Of a DNA stretch of 64,000 nt, positions 1 to 11,200 are shown in pieces. Position numbers and translations under genes: made by a program. A model generated the notes under the pieces. That model did not search any database. It saw only the letters and a program-made list of their open reading frames with translations, and was not told the origin of the DNA. This stretch comes from Trebouxia sp. TZW2008. Its lineage: Eukaryota; Chlorophyta; Trebouxiophyceae; Trebouxiales; Trebouxiaceae. Where the stretch lies: the NCBI GenBank assembly GCA_002118135.1, contig BDIU01000151.1:358-64357 (forward strand). The letters are read 5' to 3'. Position 1 is the first letter of the stretch; each line of letters opens with the position of its first letter.

Positions 1-1720
1 TTTGACCTATCCATCTTACATAGTACTTAGTGCCATTCAGTCCTATTTTGGCTACGCTTTTGGACTATTCAACTACTATTCAACTTCATGTGTATGCAAC
101 AGTTTGGAACACAAAAACAACTGGGACTGGCTACTCAACGGGACCTGCTATTCCGCCGTGTAAATATCTATCGCTCGCAACAAAAACTTTTCGCTCGTGT
201 GCGCTGCATTGCATTCTCACAGCGTACACCTTCTAACGTCACAGATGATGGATTTTCTTGATTCAAAGGATGTCATGCATCCTTGCAATCGCTGTTATCA
301 TTGCACGATGCAAATCGGCACATGATCAGCGCAGTACGTACACTGCATCTGATTGGTTCAATTGCCAGCGCCTAGCAAATTGTGGCTTCAGCCACATGCA
401 GCCACGTTTGTAGTTGCCGACTGCAATTTATGCAATTGTGCAGCTCATGTGCAGTTTGTGATGTGTCCCAGAAGGACTTGTACCCAGGACGTTTCTCACA
501 GCAAGGTGGCATGTTCATCCATGCATGTCTGTTGCAGTAATTGTCAATCACATGTGTAGCGCAGCTTGAATAACTTGGTTGCACAGACTGCAGACTGACG
601 CATATGTCATGACGGAATGTTTACTTCTGACAGACAGAACAGGACAGACAGCCCACACATTGAATGTCTTCATAGTTCTCAAGCACCAACAGACCAGTAG
701 GAGTTACACAGACATTAAATGAAGGACCACATCCGTCTTGCAACTCAGGTGTACTACTGTGACAATTGTAGTAGCTGCTGTAAGTCACGTCCAGAAAGCA
801 GTCAAAATTGTTTGACCCAAAATTGTTTGACCCAATGCTGCTAACAGTTCAATAAAATTTCAACTGCATGGGAGCATCTCAGCCGCCCCTATCACAAGTT
901 AGCAATTCTTGATCCTCAAAAAATACTCATCATAAATTTGCAAAATCGTCTTGGAAAGCAATTTGCTCTACATCATAGCATTGGGTCAGGTGCAACTCCC
1001 TACCAAAATTGTTTGGCCACGCTCATTTGAGCAGGCCAAAACCCCTCAGCAAACCCTGTGCTACAGATACACACTGCAACACTAGTACTGCAAACCGTCA
1101 TACCACAAAACCCTCAGTAAGCTAGACATAGTCTATGTATACTTGTTCTGTCATGCCAGCTAACACAAGGCCCTATTTCCACCAACAGGTCAGAATTTCA
1201 AGCAATCAGCCGGGAAAGCTGTCACACTTGTCTCATAGGAAAAGCAGGAAATCAAGCTTTCAAAAAACAATGTGAGACTCTTCAAAATTGTTTTGTCATG
1301 GAGACAAAAGGGAGCAGACACAGCTTACAGAAAGACTGTAAAGCTGCCATATGTGCTGTATCAAAATTGGTTTGAGGCATCTCTCTTACACTGCACTCAG
1401 GGATTGGCTCTGTAGTCATACATACACAGCAAACCAGGACTGGGGACATTTGTTGATCTCTTCACCCAATCTATGCCTCAGCACACCAAAACTGCCGCAA
1501 TGGCCTTTTACCCTCCAGATTGTGGTAGTTGTTGAGCTGCAAATGCTGCAGCCAAGCCTGCATGTAATGTCAGCCACTTTAGATACAGGCAAACTGCCAA
1601 GCATTAGCTTTTCCCGCAGCCAGGCATTATCCTATGCCGTGCAAAATGCTTGCCAAGGCAAACTACACATGCAATAGTTGTCACCAGCTTGCATTCACAC
1701 AGTGTCATAGTCTGGTTTGC
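1..1720. other. No recognisable gene
   Basis: Only short open stretches occur here on either strand, none with family resemblance or convincing splice-linked continuation. Base composition is rich in TGCA and CAG words, like the introns elsewhere in the window. It is probably intergenic, or intron or UTR of a gene whose exons lie outside the window. Confidence 0.5.
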
Positions 1721-2215
1721 TACCAATATATGGAGCCAAGACACAGTGCAGGCTTCAAACAGGACAATCTTAGGCACTTGTGAACTGACATTGGAGCAGA
1801 GTATTCAAACTGCAACATTAATGATGCAACAGGCTGAGCAGTAATCAAATCAGATTTCCGCACATGAAATCCTGGCAAAATCCCTGCGCATAAGTCTCTG
1901 TACAATCCCTGCGACAAGCTGAGGAGCATGTGAACTGACCTTAGAACATCATCCATCTGAACGTGTTGCGATGGCACAACAGGCTAAGCAGCACCTGATC
2001 AGACCCTGGAGCAATGTGCCTTTTTGACAGCGATGGTTCATCAAGCTGGGGAGCATGTATATTGAAATAACCCTGGAACAGCGCGCACCTGTAAAGTGAT
2101 GACGCAGGGGGTCTCCGTATGGCAGGCTGGGAAAGTAGCTGGAATGGGCGTGAGGGTTCAAAGCGCCCTGGCTCAGCCAAAACTGCAGGGCTGCTGCGGC
2201 GTGTGGGTTCAATCC

Positions 2216-2760
2216 TTGCCCTGACATCATGTTTGGTACCTGCCCTGCTGCCATATGCTCACTTCCCTGCTCGCAACACATGCTAAACTCACATGGTGAT
2301 TTGAACTATATGGCCAAGCTTGGCACAGCATGGCCAAGATATCATGCCTGACGACTGTCCTGCTGCTATATGCACGCTTGCCTGCATTCAGCATATGCTG
2401 TGTTTGAACATAATTTGCATTGTAGGGCAGAGCATGACGTAGCACGGCATAGGATGGCACAGCACAGCAAGGTAAACATGCCTGGCATCTGCCCTGGTGC
2501 CATGTGCTCACTTCCCTGCACCCAGCACACTGGCTTTTGAATAGCATGCCACAGCATGGCATAGCATGACACCTGTTCTGCTGCTGTTGACTGCTTTGTT
2601 GCAGTCAGCGCGTGCTGTTTCTATGTGCACGGTTTGAATTGTGTGGCAAAGCATGGCACAGCATGGCCAGATGAACATGCCGGACCCCTGCCATGGTGCT
2701 ATGTGCTTGCGTCCCTGCACGTGCTGTTGTTGAACCACATTTGAACCATACAACAAAGGA
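2216..2760. repeat. Degenerate tandem repeat, about 100-140 bp period
   Basis: At least five diverged copies of one block follow each other at about 2220, 2345, 2485, 2575 and 2680. Each contains a version of 'catgcctg..ctgccctg', then 'tgtgctcacttccctgc' and later 'tttgaa'. Copies are separated by short runs of 'gcatggcacagcatgg'. No coding potential is conserved between copies. It lies beyond the 3' end of the GATA-factor gene and resembles the echo arrays found in introns further along. Confidence 0.6.
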
Positions 2761-2869
2761 TTGCACGATGCGGCAAAGCATGTGACAGCATGCAGGAATG
2801 GCAGCCAGCTGGATTGACTCCAGACTTCTCAAGACTTCGTCTTGCTTGAAAGTAGAGTCATGATGCAAC

Positions 2870-3075
2870 AGCTGATGTCACATACATGAAAACAACTGCA
2901 GTGTTGCACTACAGGCTTGGCACTCGCCACAATATGACTGGTGCTGCCGTGAGAAGCCAATGACAACGATTGACAAGCCAAATTCAAGCTTCCACATGAG
3001 ACAGTTGCTGCAGTGTCACACGTGAGTGTCAATGCTTACCACAACGTGACTGCTGCTGTGTGAAGCCAGTGACAG
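2870..3075 (-). repeat. Echo of the last GATA-factor exon edge
   Basis: On the minus strand the end of the last GATA-factor exon (coding [10 protein letters not shown] followed by GTAAGC, about 3080-3040) is repeated in diverged form about 120 bp downstream (LASHGSTSHIV, about 2965-2925). The copy carries the same exon-edge sequence and flank. It also suggests a donor site near 3045, so the GATA protein may continue into a further exon instead of ending at 3016. Confidence 0.5.
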
Positions 3076-5878
3076 TGGTGAACCGGATTCTGAACCCCGA
3101 TAGCCTTGCCCCCTCAACTCTGCACTGCCGCTTCTTGCAGCAGCAGGGATCTGTACACTGTCAGCAGCAGCGTCCTTGAACAGCTTTGGCTGCTTCATGC
3201 GGCAAAGCTGAGCAAGCGTGTATGGCTGCCGAGCTGTGGCTTGCTGCAAGCCGTAGGCGGCTGGACTGGACTTGATGTTGCTACGGCGGTGGTGCTGCTG
3301 CTGTTGGTGGTGGTGGTGACTGTACATGGCCTTAGAAGGCGTGATATGAACCCTGTGTACAACGCCATCAGGCATGGCGTCCGTGCACAAGTGTGTCTGA
3401 GCTGACTGATCCCTGAAGGAGCGGGGTGACCCAGCGTGCGTGCTGAGCCCCTCGGCGCCCAGCCGCCAGTTTGAATTCGAATTCAAGTTCGAATTTGAAC
3501 TTGGTGATGATTTTCCTAGGGGCTGGTCCTCTACAGCCGCCCTGTGACTCATACCCATCATGCCCTCAAGGGCACGAGGCTTGCCGTGAGTCTTCAAATA
3601 GATGCCGCACGCATTGCATAGGATCTCGCCAGTGTTGCAGTCCTTGCGCCAAAGGGGAGTGTAGGTGGTGAGGCAGTTGCCGCACGCTGTGCCCTGCTTG
3701 CTGGAGGCTGCTCCAGGCTTCTTCATCTGCTTCGCACGCACTCCTGCTACAGCCTTCCTGGCTCGCTTGCGCAGCCTGCGGCCTGCTGCTGGAAGATCCT
3801 CTTGCTCTTCTGCATCGTCAGCCTGCACCACAGGTGAGCAGCGGTAGGACACATTTGAAACAGGATTCAGAACAATACAACAGAGCCTGCCTCACTGGCA
3901 AAGAAGGACATACTTCTATGCAAGCTTGCGCAACTGCACACACATTTGAAGCACAGCAAAGCAGTTATGACCAAGCTGTGCACAATTGCAAGATATGCTC
4001 GAAATGCATCCTGCCTCACTTCACATGCGCACATGCAACACAGTGCAGCAATAGAGCATGCATTGACATGCTGCCCAACCTTGCTATAGACGCTGCCAGG
4101 ACTGATAAGAGCGCAACGTTGCCTGTCTCTGCCAGAGTATCTAATTTTGGTTGTTTGGTTTGTTCTGGTTTGGCAATGCTGTTGCACGGCAACTAGAGTA
4201 TCAGCAGCAGAGCTGGGACATGCACAACAAGCTGCTTTGTACCTGTGGCGAGTCAATGCCAGAGCTGGAGGCATCGTCCTGAGCCATGTAGAGCAGCACG
4301 CTGACGGCCTCCTGCAGGGAGGGCTGGCTGGGGCTTGTCCTGGCCAACAGCCCCTCTATCAACTCAAGTCTCTGCTCCTCCCAGTCCATCTGCTCACCTA
4401 GTCAAAAGGCAGCAAGACTTAAGACAAAGACGTGAGCTCGATATATGCAGCTGATGACAGGTATGATAAGAACTTGCTGCACAGGTTGGCAAATGGTACA
4501 CACAGAATTCATGCCCAAGCAGGCACAGCAGCCCAGAATGCCAATGATGCCTGGTGAGTCACACGGCACCACATGCCTCAAGCAGGCCTGCCTTGACAGA
4601 TGCACTTAAACATCTCAACTGCTTTACTCTGTCAACAGAGTCAAGTGATTGAGTATCACACATGCAAGCTGCATGCGCTTGACATGGGCTTGTGAGTAGT
4701 GCCACTGACATGCAGCTCACTCATTACAGGTGCTCATGGGCACAAAAGCATCCTCTGCAGCATCACCAGCTCACCTTCACAGGCACTGAAGTGTGGTGAT
4801 CTGTACTGCTGCTCCATAGTCTCATCGCTTGCAGTGCTGTCTAGCCTAGACCCTGCAGAGCATACATGCTTGTGTCAACAACCCGCACAAACTGTGAATA
4901 GGCTGCCGCACTATTGCTGTTTGGCATGCAATGTGACTGCATTGACTGAGAGAAGATGATGCATGCTTGCAGAAGTAGCAAGACTGGCTCATGCTAAAAC
5001 AGATTATGCAACCTAGTGGGCTGCAAAATGTGTCATGACCATCGCATAGCTGCACAAATTAGCTGGTAGGGTGTTGACAATCTATGCCATGATCATTGCA
5101 TGGCTGTACGATACCTGGTGGGGTATTCACAATCTTGGAAAGGCCAATACCCTCGATCAACTCCAATGGCCTCGGCTTGCCATGATTCTTGAGGTAGATG
5201 CCGCATGCATTGCAGTACATTAGACCACTGCCTTTGTCTTTGCGCCACAACGGTGTGGATGTGCATTGGCAGTTGACGCATCGTTTGTTGTCAGAGCTGT
5301 TGGACTGACTTGGGGTGCGAGGTGATAGTGTCTGTGAGGCGCTGGAGAGAAGGCTGTTCTTCAGTATCTTGAGGCCAGGCGGTCTCATGTGGGTAGGATA
5401 GACATTGTCAGATGAGACATTGCTGAGCTCTTGCAGCGACTCTACAGCCTGCAGTATTTTGACAGAAAGCAGTGTCAAATGTTTGCAGCGCATGATTCAG
5501 CGCATGTGCATTGTGCAAGCCGCAGTGTACAATGTCTTTGCTTGATTCTGTACACTGACACACAGAGGTTTTTGGCTGCACTGACCCTTGTTATTGCCCA
5601 TTGCTCAGGCATGGTATTTTGTACTGTAGTATGCAAAGCAATGCTGCAGGGTGTGAGTAAAACAGCTCAGCACTGACCTGCAAATCAAAGTCAGACTCGA
5701 AAGAATTGGCAGGCTCCACTTCAAAGCAGCTGCTTTTGGTCAAAGCCAAAGTCCCCATGGCCTGCATGAAGGAACAGCGTTCGGGAGCCGCAAACCAGTC
5801 TTTGAAAGGCAGGGCTGCAGCTATGAAGGGCAAGCTAGGTGTCGCAGGCCTGTGGGCGTATCGCTTGAAGCTCGTCAA
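3016..5878 (-). CDS. Two-finger GATA-type zinc finger transcription factor
   Basis: The protein binds GATA-type DNA motifs as a nuclear transcription factor. Four exons join in phase: 5878-5678, 5448-5115, 4397-4243 and 3822-3016, giving 498 aa. Two zinc fingers with CX2CX18CX2C spacing lie at about residues 124-149 and 277-302. Each has TPLWRKD between the Cys pairs and [14 protein letters not shown] after, a typical GATA finger with a basic tail. A basic stretch precedes the second finger and a His/Gln-rich run lies in the C-terminal half. The start Met at 5878 is the only in-frame ATG giving a full first exon. The 3' end is less certain because a strong GTAAGC donor sits at about 3045. The first exon lies next to a GC-richer promoter zone around 6 kb. 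Target genes cannot be inferred. Confidence 0.85.
4995..5114 (-). repeat. Echo of GATA-factor exon 2 donor region
   Basis: The exon 2 donor and following intron (tcatgatcattgcatggctg on the plus strand, about 5085-5105) recur in altered form about 60-70 bp further into the intron (tcatgaccatcgcatagctg, about 5033-5052). The copy sits next to a degraded version of the exon edge. Confidence 0.4.
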
Positions 5879-5999
5879 ACATTGTTCTTACCGCTGCAGA
5901 GGTTCTTCAGTGGGCCGTGCAGTGTCTAGCAGCCAAATCGGGGAGCTGAGGGCTACGTCTGATTACTTTTGGTGCTTTAACACCTGAGAAAGAAGTCAC

Positions 6000-8200
6000 T
6001 GGTGGCGCAAGCTGCCTGAGCTTAATATCTGTTGGCATCCTCAGCTATGCACGCAGCGTGTTTCACAAGATCCGAACGAGCTAGCAGACGGGCTGTGAAC
6101 AGGCAGAATTAATCGCGGCTGCGTAGACTGATGTGCGACAGTTCACGTACCTAGAGGGGAAAGTCAAGGCGTAACGGTTGAACGGATGCTGAGATCTGCC
6201 AGGCTGACGCAACAGCAAAACGCTGGAGCAAGGATTGAGATCCCCGTCGGAAGGTCGAACGAGGAAGATGCACTGGCAGGGAGGCAAAGATTTCGCTGCC
6301 GTGGTCGCTGTGACGTGACGGCAAGAACAGATAAGATGGGCGATCCTGCTGTCAACGGCGCGCAAGTGAGACCGTTGCTGCTCACGCAAGTCAAGCGCTC
6401 GATACGCTCATCTAACAGAGCGAGGCTGAGACATGCGATCGGCCGTGCTCACAAGCTCTTCCCACAGTCGATCGCGATCGTTGTCGGCCTTCAAGATCGA
6501 TCACGGTTTTTTCCGGGTCAGGCTCAGTCAGAAGATGATGATCACGTGGGGCCCATCAGTGAGTCTCATGACTGCTGACAGTGACATTTCGATTTCCATC
6601 CTTGTCCAATCTGATCCTAGTCCATGATGATCCACAACACCAGCTGGCATCGATTGCCTCGTTTAGCAGTAAAGCATGCCTGTCCTGGTGCTCTTGCGTT
6701 CTGTGTTTAGCAGCGAACAGCGCACCTGCCAACTGCAGGCGGCTCCCTGATTGATGAGCAGTATGCCAGGTGAGCAGAGGTGATTTGCTCTAGACCAGTC
6801 ACGAAGACAAGTAATCATTCAATCTGCCTGATGATCACTGTGATGCAAGTCACTGCCGAGCACAACGCCTGCAGACATGACAGTCAACTTGATAGTGTTG
6901 AATGTCTCAATGTTGCTGCTCGGCACAGACAATGTCTTGTGCACATATGTACCGTCCTGTGTCAACATTTGTAATAACACAGAATATCCAGCAGGAATCA
7001 TCTGACTCGTGTTGATTCAACCAACAAAAGCCTAGGGTCTAGATCTCAACCTTGACCAGCCACCAATTTCCAAACGCGCAACACATCACTACATCTGCTG
7101 CAGCATTTTGGCACATCAGCAGCAAACATTGCCCAACACATATTGGGACCCTGAGTGCCCCTGGCAACTCGAGGTTCTTCAGCTTCTGCTTCAACAAAAC
7201 AATGGCTGTTGATGTCATAATTTTACCATTCACATAGCATGCTGCCCACAATCTTGCCACAAAAGAGTATCAGCTGACAGACAGCCTGAGGCTGCTCCTC
7301 AGTGCAGCTTTGAGAGTCTGCCTCCATATCACCGGCTGAGTAAACAGCCTGAGGCTTCTGCATCTGGCACAACGAAGCCTGCCATTGGGCTTTGCTGCAC
7401 CAGCACCGGGTCAGCCACATCTGCAACAGCAGAAGCACTGTCTGCTCAGGCCAAGCAAACCCCTGAACACCTCATTCACGCCTCAGCCTTATAAAATGAC
7501 ATCTGCGGTGCTGCATCAACAATCACCTGTGCATTTGAGACTTTCTGCATTCATCATGCTGGAGGAGATGCAGTTACATGTCAGGCACACCACACAAAAG
7601 ATCAAGCAACAAAGCGCAAAGCGACAAGCTGGCATTCGCTCAGATGATGACCTCACAAAATTGCAGCAAAAGGACAGGAACAAGCTGAAAACAGACTTCC
7701 GGTGTTTGCAGAGCAAGGGAAACACACCGTTTTTCAGGGGCTCTCAACTGAAGTTTTATTAGACAACAAGCTGCATACTTGCAGACTAGGCAAGGCAAGT
7801 CAGATGGCAGCAGTCACTTAGATTTGGTGTTGTGGGCTTCACAATAAAGATGCATACAAGACATCAATAGGAAGTATTGCATCTGACATGGCAGTATGTG
7901 CTGTTGCAAACTGCAGCACACCTGACAGGCAATGACTTGATTGTATAGACTGTAAGCAGCTTCACATGTGCATTATGTTTCATGAGGGTGTTTGGTTTAT
8001 TTTGACGCATGTTAATATGTGTACATGCAGCAATTCTGTCAAAGTCATGAAGATTCTTATTGTATAGTTGCTGACAATTGAAGTGTATGTATCGCCCTGT
8101 GCTTGATCACAGGAAGTGCGATAAGCCTATCAGGCTTCAGATCTTGGACCCGGACTATAAATGTAATTGATTGATTGACTGATAAAAGTTGCTGGCAAGA
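6000..8200. other. Intergenic region; possible unrecognised plus-strand gene
   Basis: The 6.0-6.6 kb part is richer in CpG-containing words and probably holds the promoter of the GATA factor, perhaps shared with a plus-strand gene. Short plus-strand open stretches (for example 7385-7762, ending QLKFY) show no family resemblance and could not be joined by splice sites. A TGTAA motif, the usual poly(A) signal of chlorophytes, occurs at 8162-8166 just before a short TGAT-type run. Nothing here supports a named gene. Confidence 0.4.
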
Positions 8201-8208
8201 TACAAGGC

Positions 8209-11200
8209 TTACCATTCCTCCAGGTCTAGGGAGTCTTTGGTTGTCTCAATGTCCTCCAGCATCTTCACACTCAGCTGCTCAAACGCTGGCTGCTGACTGA
8301 CCACGCCAAACCCACTGGCAATGAAGTGCAGGCAGAACTTACGCAGCTGATGCGCATCATGATGGTCAGCCACCATCAACAGCTGGCAGCAGTTGTGGAC
8401 AGCCACAAAGCGCTTTAAGGCTTGCTCAGCAGCACAGCCTAAGTACGGCACATCATAGTAGTGGGCCAACATCAGCAGCTGAGTAGCAATGTCAAGCTCT
8501 GATTCAGTCTGTCCCTCCTGATTGAACTCCACTTTGCCAGTGTAGAAGAAGCTGAAAAACAAGCGTGCTGTGTGGTGTGACAACCTCACATTGCATGAGT
8601 CACATGTGGTGGCGCTGAGCTCCTCTGCGCCTGAGCTGCAGCTGCTGCTGTTGCTCCAGTATCCGTTCCAGCGCGCTGCAAATGACTTGCAACCCCTGGC
8701 AATCACCCACTTGTGCACATGGATGCATTCTGTGTGGCCGTCAATCATGATTTTGGCGTCTGGCAGGGAGTCTGGGTTGTCAAACATGTTCTCAAGGAAC
8801 GCTGTTGCTGTCAAAGCTGTGCCTTCCTGGCTTGCCACAAAAGGGTTCTGGTGCAGCTGTGCTATTGAAGGTGCTTTGTACTGCATGTCTGTGATCCCCA
8901 GCTGCTTCACCATCCAGTTTTTGACCTCTGGGGATTTGCTGAACAGATTGAGAAGAGCTGCAGGCACCTTGTATGCTGCATATCACCACAAAATTGGCTT
9001 CAGTAAGCTGATAGTCATGGAAGGTGATGGCATTTGTGAGTTAAATGCACAAGTGGTATGTTACATGTTCAGAAGCCCAAACATGAAGTAATTGCAAGAA
9101 GTCATTGCATGGAAGCAGTGTTCTGAACATCACGACTGCATCTAATATTGAACAGTGTGACAGCGTACAAATTGACTCACCATGCTCATACTCCTCATCA
9201 ATGTCAAAACACAGCTCATCTGGCGTCACAAAGCGCTTGTTCTGAACCAACACCCAAGGCTCTGTTGTTAGCATTTGTGCAAGCAGCTGCAGTCTCTCGT
9301 CTCCGGTTTGAAGGAATTGGAAAGTCCGCTCAAAGATCTGCAGATAGGCTGCTTGAACATCCTCCAAAATCTGTTTTGGCAACGGCTGAATAGCTGCAGA
9401 GCCCACTTTCTTGTTTGTGTCGTTTGCTGTTTTGTTGAGGTGTGAAATGACATGGCCTAATCTAGGTCGCATGGACAGTTCAAGCGCTTCACGCAGATCT
9501 GTTGTTTGGTAGCAATAGTCAGTGATGGCAAGTGTATTGGAAACAAGCCGGAAGTCGCTGTAATCTGCACTGTCTTGCAATGACACAAACTCCTCATCTG
9601 TGCAGGTTTTGTACGGCTCCTGCAGCTCAGCTGTCATGAAAATCGGAATTGCGCTCAGAGCTTCTCTCGCTTCTGTCCAAGAGCTGCTCGAGGCTTTGTA
9701 GGCTGCAATGTTGGCTTGCAGCATCTGAGCTAGCTGCAGTGACATCTTCTTCTTGAGGCTGTGCTGCATGTCCGGGTCATACATGCAACGCTGCAGGAAG
9801 TTGTCTGCGCATGTCAGGAAGAAGCTGTGATCCGGCAGCTTCACACTGGCTAAGCCGTTCTTGATAAGCACAGCCAGCCTGTCTCCTTGCAAGTAGTCCT
9901 CGGGCAGCAGACTGTACTGGGCGTGCATTCTGCTGAACAGAAATTGCATGAGCTCACTGCTACTGTCCACAGCCTTGGTGACTTTGACCAACTTGCCCTT
10001 GACAAACAGCTGCAGCGGCTCATCAGTCTTGCTGCAAGCGCAGAGCCCCAGGTCATCCAAAGCATTCAGCAACAGAGGCTGCAATGCTGCATTCTTGGAG
10101 CGGTAGATTGCAGGCAGCAAGGCCCCATTAAGGAAGAAGGGCACTGTGTTGTAGTAGGTCAAGCCTGCACCTCTGCAACGCATCAGGCTCTTCCAAAGCT
10201 TCTTCTGAAGTGCTGAGCCTGAATGGTACTTGATGATCACCCAAGGAAAGTGATGAGTCATATGAGTCAGCCGTTGCTCCCACTCCACATTCGGCAACAC
10301 GATGCACCGCTTGTTCGAAGCCAATGACACCGGGGTGCCGTCCAGCAACTGCCAAATGCTGCACTGCTCAACTAGCTGCCACAATAGCTGCCGATCCTTC
10401 AAAGTGTCGATGTTGACATCTGCCAGAATACAACTGAATTTCGAATGCCTCTGTCCCTAGCTGCCTCTCAGAAACCAGCCGCTTCAGCGGCAACCCTTGG
10501 CGCTTTGCTGCAGCTGATAAGGCACTAGCAAGCTGCTCATATGCATCTGAGTCATTGCTGGGACTGCAGAAGACGTCTGCATTGCTGTCAAGGCTGCAAA
10601 GGCAGCCGCATGCTGACAAGCATTCGACTGCATGGCTGCCCAAAACTGCCTACGGCGCTGGGCTGAGGACATGCTGATCAATGCAGTATTGAGGGCTGGC
10701 TAAGCAGCCATTTGTGAGCTGAATTGCAAGCACATCTTTGACAATTTGGAGGTCAACATGTGCACGGTTGACATGTAGACACTCCCAGAAGGCGACCAGC
10801 CAGTCTTGATCTGGATAGTGCCTTGTGTCGCAGCCTGGTTTGCTCAGGTCAACCACAGTCTTGCTCCATGAAGAGGGCAGCCTGTCTATCAGATCGCCAA
10901 CAGTTGGGGTGCGTATGTTGAATGTGCCGCTCAGCACCTGTGAAACTCCCTGAGGGGACCTGCACAACGGGAACAGGTAGTCGATGTATGTTTCAGCCTC
11001 CTGCCACATAGCAGAGTTACTTTGAAGGCCTGCAAGAAGAGCTGGACCTGCAAGACCAAATTGAGGTGCAGTGTTAGGGACTGCAAACACAGAGACTGCT
11101 TCAAAATGGGCAGGCACGACAATCAAACATGCATGCTGACTGCTGATATGCTGAGTCTACAACCAGGCGCAAAGCAGACAGCACGCTGCTAAGCTGTTGT

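Noticed and set aside
3834..4196. Plus-strand open frame of 120 codons within the GATA-factor gene
   Set aside because: It overlaps an intron and exon edge of the well-supported minus-strand gene and shows no recognisable domain.
9148..10216. Plus-strand open frames opposite the sacsin-like exon
   Set aside because: They are antisense shadows of a long conserved minus-strand exon and have no family resemblance.
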